Below the pieces are notes generated by a model that was given only the letters and a program-made list of their open reading frames with translations, was not told where the DNA came from and ran no database searches. From Luteimonas mephitis DSM 12574 (GTDB lineage: Bacteria > Pseudomonadota > Gammaproteobacteria > Xanthomonadales > Xanthomonadaceae), in the NCBI RefSeq assembly GCF_000422305.1, contig NZ_AULN01000013.1, forward strand, positions 434,001-498,000: DNA of 64,000 nt, given 5' to 3'. The translations under genes and the position numbers were made by a program. Shown one piece after another: positions 1-9,001 of the stretch (position 1 is its first letter; every line of letters starts with the position of its first letter).

Positions 1-75
1 CGGGCAGTAGTCGATCTCGATGCCGTGGCGGTCGGCCATGGCCAGGTTCACGTTGTCGCAGGTGGGACACTGCAT
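1..75 (-). CDS. TFIIB-type zinc-ribbon protein, N-terminal fragment
   Basis: Only the first 25 codons lie in the window; the gene runs off the left edge. The product opens with MQCPTC and the visible part ends with DYCP, so the first Cys pair of a zinc ribbon (CPTC) and the first Cys of the second pair are present. This is the start of the short zf-TFIIB (PF13453-like) proteins common in Proteobacteria, which usually continue with a CxxC and WLD motif. The cellular role of this family is not known. It is transcribed away from msrB. Confidence 0.6.
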   Translation of the reverse strand, partial: MQCPTCDNVNLAMADRHGIEIDYCP

Positions 76-480
76 GGGAATCTCCGTCGATGGTGGGGAA
101 GTCGCCGGACCCCCATGCCATCGCCGGGCGCATGAAGACGCGCTTCGGTACTCGACGGTTGGTTCAGGGGGTGCGGAGACTCGGCGCCACGGCCGGATTG
201 CATCGGGCTGATGCACCTTCGCCGTGGACGGCGAAGGTCTCGCTCACAGGCCTGGGATGGCCTGCTGCCGCACCGGAGCCGAAGCTCGTAATGACGGTGG
301 CGGCAATTGGGAGCTACTCCCCTTCGACGGCGAGACTAGCATGGGGAAAGCGCATGGATGTGACGGATCCGCGTTCATTTCCAGCTTCGGGCAAGCGCAT
401 GCGCCGATGCCCTGCCGGGCCTGCTTTCGAACCAGCCAGGCGGCCCCCATATGACAGCCATTCCCTTCCGGAGATGCGCC
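76..480. other. intergenic region between zinc-ribbon gene and msrB
   Basis: About 400 bases with no convincing gene. Open frames here are short and lack ribosome binding sites or recognisable products. It must hold the divergent promoters for the zinc-ribbon gene and for msrB, but I could not pick a clear -35/-10 pair. A CGGAG ribosome binding site sits at 469-473, just before msrB. Confidence 0.4.
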
Positions 481-971
<491 letters not shown>

Positions 972-972
<1 letters not shown>

Positions 973-1481
973 TGGCGACCGAGCGGGCGATCCTGGCAGG
1001 TGGCTGTTTCTGGGGCGTGCAGGAGCTGCTGCGCAAGATGGATGGCGTGGTCTCCACGCGCGTGGGCTACAGCGGCGGCGACGTGCCCAACGCGACCTAT
1101 CGCAACCACGGCAGCCATGCCGAGGCGGTGGAGATCGTGTTCGACCCGGCGCGCATCAGCTATCGCGAGCTGCTGGAGTTCTTCTTCCAGATCCATGACC
1201 CGTCGACGCCGGACCGCCAGGGCAACGACCGCGGTGCGTCGTATCGTTCGGCGATTTTCTTCACCACGCCGGAGCAGGCGCGCGTGGCGCGCGACACGAT
1301 CGCCGACGTCGACGCCTCCGGCCTGTGGCCGGGCAAGGTGGTGACCGAAGTCGAACCGGCGGGCGACTTCTGGGAAGCCGAGCCCGAGCACCAGGACTAC
1401 CTGCAGCACTATCCCACCGGCTACACCTGCCACTTCGTGCGTCCCGGCTGGAAGCTGCCGCGCCGCGCCGGGGCCGGCTGA
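972..1481 (+). CDS. msrA: peptide-methionine (S)-S-oxide reductase MsrA
   Basis: Reduces the S epimer of methionine sulfoxide, completing the repair pair with msrB. The 169-residue protein has the MsrA signature GGCFWG near the N-terminus (Cys12 catalytic), then GYSGG, the H-A-E-A segment and the conserved EPEHQDY region near the C-terminus. The ATG at 972 shares its A with the msrB stop codon, which indicates translational coupling; a GTG at 969 is in frame but less likely. The two genes almost certainly form one transcript. Confidence 0.95.
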
Positions 1482-1556
1482 CACGCGATCCCGCTGCACG
1501 GGCCAATGCCGGGCCTTCGGTTACATTCCAGCGCGTCGATACAGTTTGGGGAGGCG

Positions 1557-3029
1557 ATGAGGATCATCCGGCCGCGCGCCATGGTCGCCTGTGGCCTGGC
1601 CGCGGGGTTCGTCCTGTTGCACCTGCTCGCGGTGTCGCAGCAGCGGTTCGATCCCATGGTGCTGTCCTACGGCATGCAGGTGCTGGCGCCGCTGGTGGCG
1701 GCGTCGGTGGCGTGGTGGCAGGGACGCGATCCGGGCATGGTGACCCGCACGCGTTGGCGCCTGGTCGCGCTGGCGTTCGTGCTCTGGGCCGCGGGCATGG
1801 CGACGAGCCTGTGCATCGACCTTGCGGCATGCGATCCGGATTCGGGGATCGACATCGCCGCCTACGTGCTCTATGGCGTGCCGATGCTGCTGGTGCTCGC
1901 GACCTCGCCGACCGAATGGGCGTCGCCGCTGATCCGGGTGATCGACGCGGCAATGGTCGTGCTGCTGACGGTGCTGATCCTGGTCAATACCTTCCAGCTG
2001 TCGAACATGGGCGGCGACGCGCTGCTGTCGGGCTACATCACCATGTTCGACGCGGAGAACTTCCTGCTGTTCCTGTTCGCGTCCCTCCGGCTGCTGGCCG
2101 CGGCCGACAGCCGCAGCCGCGCGCTGTACGCCGCATTGACGATCTACACGGGCATCTACATGGCGGTCGCGGTGTACTACAACCACCAGGTCGTGGTCGC
2201 GCAGGGGATTGCCGCGGGCACCCGGTACGACGTGATGGTGGGGGTGCCGTTCATGGCGTTCGTGCTGGTGGCGCTGCTGGTCGATCCGGACGCGCCCGCA
2301 CCGCGCCCGGCGGCACCGCGCCTGCTGCGCTTCGCCGCCGCCGTGCCGCCGTTCTTCCTGACCATCACCGTGGTCGTGGTGGCGGCGCTGGCGGCGCGGA
2401 ACACCTTCCAGCTGGGGATCGCGTGCACGATATTGACCATCCTCGGCTACGGCATCCGCAGCACGCTGCAGCAGGTGCACCACATCGGCGCCGCGCGCCT
2501 GGCCGAACGCGACCGCGACGCGATGGCCGACCTGGCCTGGCGCGATCCGCTGACCGGCATCGGCAACCGCCGCGCATTCGACGCGGCGCTGCACCTGGAG
2601 TGGGATCGCGCGCGGCTGACCGAGCACAGCCTGGGCCTGCTGATGATCGACATCGACCACTTCAAGGCCGTCAACGACAACCTCGGGCACATTGCCGGCG
2701 ACGAGGTGATCAATGCGGTGGGCAAGGCGCTGCAGTCATCGGCCAGCCTGTCGAGCGACGTGCTGGCGCGCTACGGCGGCGAGGAATTCGCATGCCTGCT
2801 GCCCGATACGCCGCTGCGCAAGGCGCACGTGATCGCCGAGCGCATGCGCGCGACGATCCAGGCGCTGGCGATCGCCCATCCTGCGAGCCCCGACGGGGTG
2901 GTCACGATCAGCGTCGGCGTGGCGAGCATGGTGCCGGACGGAGCGGCTTCGGCCGGGCAGCTTGTCCACGCGGCCGACCGCGCGCTGTACGCCGCCAAGG
3001 CCGCGGGGCGCAACCGAGTCGCCGATTGA
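1557..3029 (+). CDS. membrane-bound diguanylate cyclase (GGDEF domain)
   Basis: Predicted to make cyclic di-GMP from two GTP at the inner membrane. The roughly 490-residue product has a long N-terminal half of hydrophobic segments (about 8 helices, residues 10-300) with no recognised sensory domain name, a short linker, and a C-terminal GGDEF domain. The active loop reads ARYGGEEF with GGEEF at about residues 407-411, and upstream MIDIDHFKAVND is intact, so the enzyme should be active. The inhibitory RxxD site before the loop is LSSD, so the arginine is missing and product inhibition at that site is unlikely. Start at 1557 chosen for GGGGAGG just upstream; 1506 is an alternative. Confidence 0.9.
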   Translation: MRIIRPRAMVACGLAAGFVLLHLLAVSQQRFDPMVLSYGMQVLAPLVAASVAWWQGRDPGMVTRTRWRLVALAFVLWAAGMATSLCIDLAACDPDSGIDIAAYVLYGVPMLLVLATSPTEWASPLIRVIDAAMVVLLTVLILVNTFQLSNMGGDALLSGYITMFDAENFLLFLFASLRLLAAADSRSRALYAALTIYTGIYMAVAVYYNHQVVVAQGIAAGTRYDVMVGVPFMAFVLVALLVDPDAPAPRPAAPRLLRFAAAVPPFFLTITVVVVAALAARNTFQLGIACTILTILGYGIRSTLQQVHHIGAARLAERDRDAMADLAWRDPLTGIGNRRAFDAALHLEWDRARLTEHSLGLLMIDIDHFKAVNDNLGHIAGDEVINAVGKALQSSASLSSDVLARYGGEEFACLLPDTPLRKAHVIAERMRATIQALAIAHPASPDGVVTISVGVASMVPDGAASAGQLVHAADRALYAAKAAGRNRVAD

Positions 3030-3382
3030 TCGCATCCGGCGCGGGTGCCTGCGTCCGGCGCGGCGTGCGCGGGCGCAGGGCCTGGCATTGCGGCATCGCG
3101 TGGCAGGCTATTGCGCGAGCGGTTCGGAGTATCGCAATCCGCGCCCGGCGCGGGCGGAGGAATTCTTCGCCAACGACGTCGTCCAGCCGCGCGCGTGACA
3201 GGCGCTGCTGCATCCGCGCATCGCGCGTGAAGCGTGGGCGCCGGTGCGCCGGAAGCGCCCGTTCATGTCGCCAGCATCGCCCGCACCGCGCGTGCGAACC
3301 CCGAGCCGGCGCCCGGGCCCTGGCCAGGTAGAAGTCCGGTTCGATGCGCAAGCCGTTGCGCTGCCGCCGTGCCCGGGTCGCG
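3030..3382. other. intergenic region, no gene recognised
   Basis: About 350 bases between the convergent diguanylate cyclase and YczE-type genes. Minus-strand frames here show a short stretch, GLRIEPDFYLA, that looks protein-like, but no complete frame with a start and a known domain follows. It could be the decayed end of a former gene. No obvious terminator with a T run was found. Confidence 0.35.
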
Positions 3383-4045
3383 CTACGCGGATCGATCCTC
3401 CACGCAGGCCGCATCACTCGTCGCGGCCACTCGCGTACGCGCATCGAACCACGGCAGCATCGCCTGGATCAGCGGCCCGATCAGCAGCATGTAGGCCACC
3501 GTGCCCACGCCCAGCGTGCCGCCGAGCAGGAAGCCGGACACCAGCACGCTGCCTTCGATGATCGTGCGCACCAGGCGCACGGAGCGGCCGGTGCGTCGCA
3601 CCAGGCCGGTCATCAGTCCGTCGCGCGGGCCGGGGCCGAAGTGCGCGCCCAGGTAGGCAGCCGTCGCGGCGCCGTTGAGCACGATGCCGCCGAGCAGCAG
3701 CACCGCGCGCGACGCGAGCGATGTATCGAGCAGACGATCGCCGACCCAGCCGTTGACGAGGTCGAACACCAGCCCGATCACCACCGCGTTGCACACGGTG
3801 CCGAAGCCCGGCTTCTGCCGGATCGGGATCCACATCAGCAGCACCGCGAAGCTCACCGCGATGGCGACGCGGCCCATCGGCCAGCCGCCCTGCAGCGCGA
3901 TGCCCTGGTGCAGCACGTCCCACGGCATCAGCCCGAGGCCGGACTGCAGCATCATCACCATCGACACGCCGTAGGCGATCAGTCCGAGGAACAGCTTGAG
4001 CAGGCGACGCGGCATTGCACGGCCGGGGTGGAGGCGGTCGCGCAT
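3383..4045 (-). CDS. YczE/YyaS/YitT family membrane protein
   Basis: A 220-residue integral membrane protein with about five hydrophobic segments. The N-terminal part (RLLKLFLGLIAYGVSMVMM, then GLGLMPWDVLHQGIA) matches the conserved opening of the YczE/YyaS/YitT proteins, whose function is not established. A Gly-Pro-Arg-Asp-Gly motif (GPRDGLMTGL) in the second half is also typical. Start at 4045 is favoured by a GAGG seven bases upstream; 4015 is an in-frame alternative. It lies 74 bases downstream of the monooxygenase gene on the same strand and may share its transcript. Confidence 0.8.
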   Translation of the reverse strand: MRDRLHPGRAMPRRLLKLFLGLIAYGVSMVMMLQSGLGLMPWDVLHQGIALQGGWPMGRVAIAVSFAVLLMWIPIRQKPGFGTVCNAVVIGLVFDLVNGWVGDRLLDTSLASRAVLLLGGIVLNGAATAAYLGAHFGPGPRDGLMTGLVRRTGRSVRLVRTIIEGSVLVSGFLLGGTLGVGTVAYMLLIGPLIQAMLPWFDARTRVAATSDAACVEDRSA

Positions 4046-4119
4046 TCTAGGGCCTCGCATCGTTGCCTGCCGGCGACAGTGCTTTCCGTGCTGGCATTCG
4101 GGCTGGAATGCGCCCGCAT

Positions 4120-4491
4120 TCATCCGTTGGAGCCCGCTTCGTTGCAGTCGCCATGCACGCTTCGCGAATCCGCGGGTGCCTGTTCGCGGTCGCGCATGCC
4201 GTAGTCGCGCAGCACCCGGGCCACGCGCAGGCGATAGTCGGCGAAGATCGCGCGGCGGCCGGCATCCTGGACCTGCCGGTGCGCTTCGGCGTTGCGCCAT
4301 CGGCTGACCGCCTCCTCGTCGCGCCAGCACGAAAGCGACAGCAGCCTGCCGGGTTCGGACAGGCTCTCGAAGCGCTCGATCGAGATGAAGCCGTCGATGT
4401 CCGCCAGCAGCGGCCGCAGGCGTTCGGCTGCACCAAGGTAATCGTGCTGGCGTCCTGGTTGCAGGATCAGCTCGAAAATCACCACGATCAC
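4120..4491 (-). CDS. antibiotic biosynthesis monooxygenase (ABM) domain protein
   Basis: A 123-residue protein with the dimeric ferredoxin-like ABM fold: an N-terminal strand ([10 protein letters not shown]), the helix with [19 protein letters not shown], and [17 protein letters not shown], all characteristic of the family. Members include quinol monooxygenases and heme-degrading enzymes, but most are uncharacterised and the substrate cannot be told from sequence. The start codon is GTG, and GTGA overlaps the stop of the upstream NIPSNAP gene, so the two are translationally coupled. The last ~25 residues are polar and probably disordered. Confidence 0.85.
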   Translation of the reverse strand: MIVVIFELILQPGRQHDYLGAAERLRPLLADIDGFISIERFESLSEPGRLLSLSCWRDEEAVSRWRNAEAHRQVQDAGRRAIFADYRLRVARVLRDYGMRDREQAPADSRSVHGDCNEAGSNG

Positions 4492-4832
4492 GACCGCACC
4501 TCCGCGCGCGCCGGCAGGGCGAATGCGCCGTCGACGATTTCCAGCCAGCTGCGCTGCTCGCGCAGGATGAAGCGCTGCTCGCGTGCGAAGCGCAGGTTGT
4601 CGCGACCGGCGGGGTCGGACTTGAGCCGCGTCCGGTAGGCTTCGTAGTCGGCAAGGCTGTCGAACGCGACCACGCCCCAGGCGACGTCGTTGCGGCCTTC
4701 GTGCGGCAGGAAATAGCCGACCAGATCGCCGCCGCAGCGAGGGATGATGCTGCCCCAGTTGGCTGCGTAGGTGGCGAAGGCGTCGCGCTGGAATGGGTCG
4801 ATCCGGTACTCGATGAAGCAGGCAATGCGCAT
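4488..4832 (-). CDS. NIPSNAP family protein
   Basis: A 114-residue dimeric alpha/beta-barrel type protein. It opens [13 protein letters not shown] and contains a central ...[19 protein letters not shown] segment and [12 protein letters not shown], the pattern of bacterial NIPSNAP proteins. These are often small stress or catabolic accessory proteins; the role is unknown. It is the first gene of a likely three-gene minus-strand unit (NIPSNAP, ABM monooxygenase, YczE) and is divergent from the ArsR-type regulator at 5120, with 287 bases between them. That arrangement suggests the regulator controls this unit, which is an inference. Confidence 0.82.
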   Translation of the reverse strand: MRIACFIEYRIDPFQRDAFATYAANWGSIIPRCGGDLVGYFLPHEGRNDVAWGVVAFDSLADYEAYRTRLKSDPAGRDNLRFAREQRFILREQRSWLEIVDGAFALPARAEVRS

Positions 4833-5119
4833 GGGTTGTGGTTCGAAGCGCGTTTGCCCGGGGCGTCGATCCCGTCCGTCATCCCGGTCTTGGCGGGAAT
4901 GGCAGGCGGCGCGTTCACACCAGGCGAATGCGGTTCGTTCCTGGCTCCTGTGTCGGGGAAGCAGTCGTGGCGCATGCCGCCGCGAACCGCGGGGCAGGCA
5001 GGTGGCAGGACTGCAGGAAGTGTCGAGCGAGTCCGTGGTGCCATGGTCGCGTTTGCCCGCGGCCGATGCTTCGGCCAGGATCGAAGCATCGCGCATCGGC
5101 CAGGGCCCAGGATCGCGGC

Positions 5120-5797
5120 ATGGACACCACCGCCAGCTTCAACCGCATCGCGGCGCTGATCGGCGACCGCGCGCGCGTCGACATGCTCACCGCGCTGATG
5201 GCCGGGCGCGCGTTGACCGCGACCGAACTGGCCGACCACGCCGGCGTCGCGCGGCCGACCGCCAGCGCGCACCTGGCGGCGCTCACCGGCGCCGGCCTGC
5301 TCGAGGTGGAGAAGCAGGGCAGGCACCGCTATTTCCGCCTCGCCAACGAGGACGTCGCGGGCCTGCTGGAAGGCCTGATGGGCGTGGCCCATCGCATCGC
5401 CAGCGCCCCGGTGTCGACCGGGCCGGTCGATCCGGCGCTGCGGCAGGCGCGCGCCTGCTACGACCACCTGGCCGGCGAATGGGGCGTGCGCATCCATGAC
5501 AGCTTCGTGCGCCGCGGCTTCCTGCGACTGGAGGCCGATGCGCTGCAGCTGACCTACGCCGGCCGCGGCTTCATCGCAGGCACCGGCATCGATCTCGATG
5601 CGCTGGCACGCTCGCGCCGCCCGCTGTGCCGTGCCTGCCTGGACTGGAGCGAGCGGCGGCACCACCTGGCCGGCGCCCTGGGTGCGGCACTGCTGGAACG
5701 CTATCTTGAACTCGGCTGGCTGCGTCGCAGGCAGCACTCGCGCGCGCTGGCCGTGACCGCGCGCGGGCAGCGCGAACTGGCCGCATTCACGGAATGA
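5120..5797 (+). CDS. ArsR-family winged-helix transcriptional regulator
   Basis: A 225-residue protein with an N-terminal ArsR-type winged helix (residues ~5-80): [22 protein letters not shown] is the recognition region and [12 protein letters not shown] the wing. The C-terminal ~120 residues hold a second domain containing a Cys pair in [20 protein letters not shown], the arrangement seen in larger ArsR-like regulators of the YgaV/Rv2034-like group with an extra C-terminal domain. CRAC with nearby His residues could bind metal or sense redox state, but this is not proven. AGGATC precedes the ATG. It is divergent from the NIPSNAP cluster and probably regulates it. Confidence 0.85.
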   Translation: MDTTASFNRIAALIGDRARVDMLTALMAGRALTATELADHAGVARPTASAHLAALTGAGLLEVEKQGRHRYFRLANEDVAGLLEGLMGVAHRIASAPVSTGPVDPALRQARACYDHLAGEWGVRIHDSFVRRGFLRLEADALQLTYAGRGFIAGTGIDLDALARSRRPLCRACLDWSERRHHLAGALGAALLERYLELGWLRRRQHSRALAVTARGQRELAAFTE

Positions 5798-5901
5798 TGC
5801 GCCGGGCCGAGGCGTTGATCGCCCTGTTGCCGGCGGCATTGCCAGGCGTGACTGCCGCGCGTCCGCGCCAGCTTGCATCGGGCTTCCGCCCGGATGCCGG
5901 C

Positions 5902-6132
5902 CTAGCGTGATTGCAACGGCGCGCCGGGATCCCGATCGTCACTTGCGTCGCGCACGATGATCTCGCCGTCCGGCATCACGATCTCCGCATCCGCCGCGCC
6001 GGCATGCGTTCGTTCGTACTTCATCTGGCCGTTGCGAAAAAGCTGCGCCTGGATCGGGCTGGCGGCGCACGGCCTGCGCCCGGCGGTGATGGCGAAGCGC
6101 AGGTGGTCGAACGAAGGGGGCGAGGACGCCAT
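5902..6132 (-). CDS. small hypothetical protein
   Basis: A 76-residue frame that looks genuinely coding: third codon positions are mostly G or C, GGAG lies five bases before the ATG, and the product has alternating hydrophobic and charged stretches (ITAGRRPCAASPIQAQLF, then AEIVMPDGEIIVRD). No family was recognised. No signal peptide or membrane segment. It is divergent from the secreted hydrolase at 6342. Confidence 0.5.
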   Translation of the reverse strand: MASSPPSFDHLRFAITAGRRPCAASPIQAQLFRNGQMKYERTHAGAADAEIVMPDGEIIVRDASDDRDPGAPLQSR

Positions 6133-6341
6133 GCTGACTCCGGGTCTGATCGGCCGGGGGGAGCCGTCGATGTGAAGTGTGCCCGCTCACACGTTTCGTT
6201 CTTGCGAAGACTTGCAGCGCCCGCGCAGGCGATGTGCGGCGGTACCAATGGCACTGACCGCTCCGGCAGGGGCTGTTAACTTGCCGGTGAAGTGCCGGCG
6301 CCCGCGTGCGGCGCCTGCATGCCATCGACGGAGCCGAATTC

Positions 6342-7463
6342 ATGAAAAAGACCGCCATCGTGCTGTTGTTGATCGCCGCGCTGTGCCCGGCGGCCCATGC
6401 GGGGGAGGCGCCGCGCGACGACGCGTCGTACGCCAAAGCGAGGGACGTCGTCCGCGACCTCGAACGCATCGTCGCGCCGGAGGGGATCCAGGAAAGCTAC
6501 AAGGCGCGGATCGGCGGCATCGACCAGTGGATCAACGTCCGCGGCCAGGACAAGGCGAATCCGGTCATCGTGTTCATCCACGGCGGCCCCGCATCGCCGC
6601 TGACGCCGACGACCTGGGAGTTCCAGCGGCCGATCGAGGAATACTTCACGGTCGTCAACTACGACCAGCGCGGCGCCGGCAAGACCTTCCTCGCCAACGA
6701 TCCGGATGCGGTCGCCGACACCCTGCACATCGACCGCTACGTCGATGACGCGATCGAGATCGCCGAGTACGTACGCAAGCGCTACCACAAGGACAAGGTG
6801 ATCCTGATGGGGCACAGCTGGGGTACGGTGGTGGGCATGGGCGCGGCGCTCAAGCGCCCGGACCTGTTCCACGCCTACGTCGGCATCGGCCAGGTGATCA
6901 ACGTGCGCGACAACGAACGCATCAGCGTCGAGTACGGGCTGGCGCAGGCCAGGCAGCACGGCAACGCGGAAGCGGTTGCCGAACTCGAATCGATCTCGCC
7001 GTATCCCGGCGACCGGCCGATCACCCGCGAGCGGATCATCATCGCCAGGAAGTGGCCGCAGTTCTACGGCGGCATGAGTGCGTACCGCGACGGTTCGGCG
7101 AAGTACTTCTTCGGCGCGGCGCTGCTGTCGCCGGAGTACGACGCCGCGGACGTGAAGGCGATCGACGCGGGCAACGTGTTCACGCTCGGCAGGATCCTGC
7201 CGGAGTTCCTCGAGGTCGATTACAAGGACGTGCGCGAGTTCCCGGTCCCGGTGGTGATGTTCATGGGCCGCCACGACTACACCACGCCGTCCGCGCCGAC
7301 CGCGCAGTGGCTTGAACGCGTGAAGGCGCCGTACAAGCGCGGCGTCTGGTTCGAGCGCTCGGCGCACATGATCCCGTGGGAGGAGCCGGGCAAGCTGCTG
7401 GTGAGCCTGCTGGCCGAGGTGCGGCCGCTGGCGAGCGGCACCGACGCCCCGCCGCCGCGCTGA
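6342..7463 (+). CDS. secreted alpha/beta hydrolase, S33 peptidase-like
   Basis: A 373-residue hydrolase with a clear signal peptide (MKKTAIVLLLIAALCPAAHA), so it probably acts in the periplasm or outside. The core has HGGPASP (oxyanion-hole HGGP), YDQRGAGKT, and the nucleophile elbow GHSWG with Ser159. MGRHDYTTP and SAHMIPWEEP supply the likely Asp and His of the triad. HGGP with DQRGAG is the pattern of proline iminopeptidase-like S33 enzymes, so a small-peptide or ester substrate is likely. GGAG sits nine bases before the start. Confidence 0.88.
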   Translation: MKKTAIVLLLIAALCPAAHAGEAPRDDASYAKARDVVRDLERIVAPEGIQESYKARIGGIDQWINVRGQDKANPVIVFIHGGPASPLTPTTWEFQRPIEEYFTVVNYDQRGAGKTFLANDPDAVADTLHIDRYVDDAIEIAEYVRKRYHKDKVILMGHSWGTVVGMGAALKRPDLFHAYVGIGQVINVRDNERISVEYGLAQARQHGNAEAVAELESISPYPGDRPITRERIIIARKWPQFYGGMSAYRDGSAKYFFGAALLSPEYDAADVKAIDAGNVFTLGRILPEFLEVDYKDVREFPVPVVMFMGRHDYTTPSAPTAQWLERVKAPYKRGVWFERSAHMIPWEEPGKLLVSLLAEVRPLASGTDAPPPR

Positions 7464-7566
7464 ATCGCCGTCGCGGTGCCCACGCGCCAGCCGCGCACCG
7501 CGGCGTTCGGCCACTGGTTGGCCGGGCTTATGGCACGGACGCATGTTGCGGCGCACAATATGCGGC

Positions 7567-8802
7567 ATGTCTTCTTCCGGTTCCCCTGGCGCGGCCGCAT
7601 CCGTCCCGCCTGCGGCGCGTCCGCTGTCGCCGCGCACGGTCAAGCTGATCCTGTTCGCGCTGGGCGTGGGCGGATTCGCGATCGGGACCAGCGAGTTCGC
7701 GGTGATGGGCCTGATGCCGGAGATCGCGCGCGGGCTGGGCATCAACGAGCCGCAGGTCGGCCACGTGATCAGCGCCTATGCGCTGGGGGTGGTGGTGGGA
7801 GCGCCGCTGCTGGCGATCCTCGGCGCGCGCTTGCCGCGGCGCACGCTGCTGCTGGCGCTGATGGGGTTCTATGCGCTGGGCAACCTCGCCAGCGCGCTAT
7901 CGCCGGGCTACCACGCAATGCTGCTGTTCCGCTTCATCGCCGGACTGCCGCACGGCGCGTACTTCGGCGTGGCGGCACTGGTGGCGGCGTCGATCAGCCC
8001 GCCGGAGCAGCGCGGACAGGCGGTCGGGCGGGTGATGCTCGGCCTGGCCATCGCGCTGCTGGCCGGCAATCCGCTGGCGACCTGGCTCGGACAGGTGCTG
8101 GAGTGGCGTTACGCCTTCGGCCTGGTGGCGCTGATCGCGCTGATGACCGTGGCGATGGTGGCGCGCTCGCTGCCGCCCGATCCCGACGAGCCGCACCAGG
8201 ACCCGATCCGGGAACTGCGCGACTTCAACCGCAAGCCGGTGTGGCTGGCGCTGGGTATCGGCGCGATCGGCTTCGCGGGCATGTTCTGCGTGTTCAGCTA
8301 CTTGGCGCCGACCATGACCCAGGTGACCGGATTGCCGGAATCGTGGATCCCGCTGGGCCTGGTCGCATTCGGCGTGGGCGGCATCATCGGCACGCTCGGC
8401 GGCGGCTGGCTGTACGACCGTCTGCAGTTCAGCGCGGTGGCGCTGCTGCTGGCGTGGTCGACGGCGGTGCTGCTGGTGTTCCCGCTGGCGGCGCATGCGG
8501 CCTGGTCGCTGCTGCTGGTGGTGGTCGCGGTGGGCACGATGGGCGCGCTGGCGACAGTGCTGCAGGCGCACCTGATGGAGGTCGCCGGCGACGCGCAGAC
8601 GCTGGCGGCGGCGTCCAACCACTCCGCGTTCAACGCCGCCAATGCGCTGGGGCCGTGGCTCGGCGGCATGGCGATCAGCGCCGGCCTGGGCTGGACCTCG
8701 ACCGGCTACGTCGGCGCTGCCACCGCGGTCGCCGGCCTGCTGGTGTACGCGTGGGCGCGGCACGACGCCCGTCTTTCCAAGGTTCCGCTGCTCGCCGACT
8801 GA
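7567..8802 (+). CDS. MFS transporter, DHA1 (AraJ/YdhP-like) family
   Basis: A 411-residue permease with 12 predicted membrane helices. Its first helix segment, GVGGFAIGTSEFAVMGLMPEIA, is the hallmark of the AraJ/SotB/YdhP sugar and drug efflux group, and GARLPRRTLL is the loop 2-3 motif. Predicted proton-driven exporter in the inner membrane; the substrate is unknown. The ATG at 7567 follows a weak ribosome binding context; an in-frame ATG at 7543 is possible. A hairpin (8918-8933) and a REP-like copy follow the gene. Confidence 0.88.
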   Translation: MSSSGSPGAAASVPPAARPLSPRTVKLILFALGVGGFAIGTSEFAVMGLMPEIARGLGINEPQVGHVISAYALGVVVGAPLLAILGARLPRRTLLLALMGFYALGNLASALSPGYHAMLLFRFIAGLPHGAYFGVAALVAASISPPEQRGQAVGRVMLGLAIALLAGNPLATWLGQVLEWRYAFGLVALIALMTVAMVARSLPPDPDEPHQDPIRELRDFNRKPVWLALGIGAIGFAGMFCVFSYLAPTMTQVTGLPESWIPLGLVAFGVGGIIGTLGGGWLYDRLQFSAVALLLAWSTAVLLVFPLAAHAAWSLLLVVVAVGTMGALATVLQAHLMEVAGDAQTLAAASNHSAFNAANALGPWLGGMAISAGLGWTSTGYVGAATAVAGLLVYAWARHDARLSKVPLLAD

Positions 8803-8917
8803 GCCGGAACGCACGCGGCATTGCATGGTGAACTGCGCTTGCACGTTCATCGCCTGCACGCGCATCCATCGCCCATCTCCACACGCACCCGCGGCAGCCG
8901 GACGCAAATAACCGGAA

Positions 8918-8933
8918 CCCCGCCGCAGCGGGG
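8918..8933 (+). terminator. GC-rich hairpin after MFS gene
   Basis: CCCCGC and GCGGGG form a six-base-pair stem with the tetraloop CGCA. It lies 115 bases after the MFS stop and before the convergent gene at 9002. There is no T run, so termination is plausible but uncertain. Confidence 0.4.
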
Positions 8934-8945
8934 TCCGGGGTTGCT

Positions 8946-8969
8946 TGTGGGAGCGGCTTCAGCCGCGAG
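8946..8969. repeat. single REP-like copy (GGAGCGGCTTCAGCCGCGAG type)
   Basis: One copy of the imperfect palindrome GGAGCGGCTTCAGCCGCGAG, here preceded by TGTG. The same unit occurs as paired arms at 57910-57979 and in diverged form at 12571 and 30515. It is a non-coding interspersed repeat, typical of Xanthomonadaceae and Pseudomonas intergenic regions. Confidence 0.75.
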
Positions 8970-9001
8970 ATTCCCGATCGTGGATCGGATGAGCAGGCGA
9001 A

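Noticed and set aside
1325-3331. Long open frame on the plus strand overlapping msrA and the diguanylate cyclase gene
   Set aside because: It is very rich in Arg, Ala and Gly, has no domain, and overlaps two clear genes in another frame; it is a by-product of high GC.
3030-3382. Remnant gene with GLRIEPDFYLA on the minus strand
   Set aside because: Only about a dozen residues look protein-like and no start, ribosome binding site or family match could be found.
3383-5878. Single long minus-strand frame spanning the YczE, monooxygenase and NIPSNAP region as one protein
   Set aside because: The real products lie in separate frames or start within it at sites with good ribosome binding sequences; the linking parts have no protein-like character.
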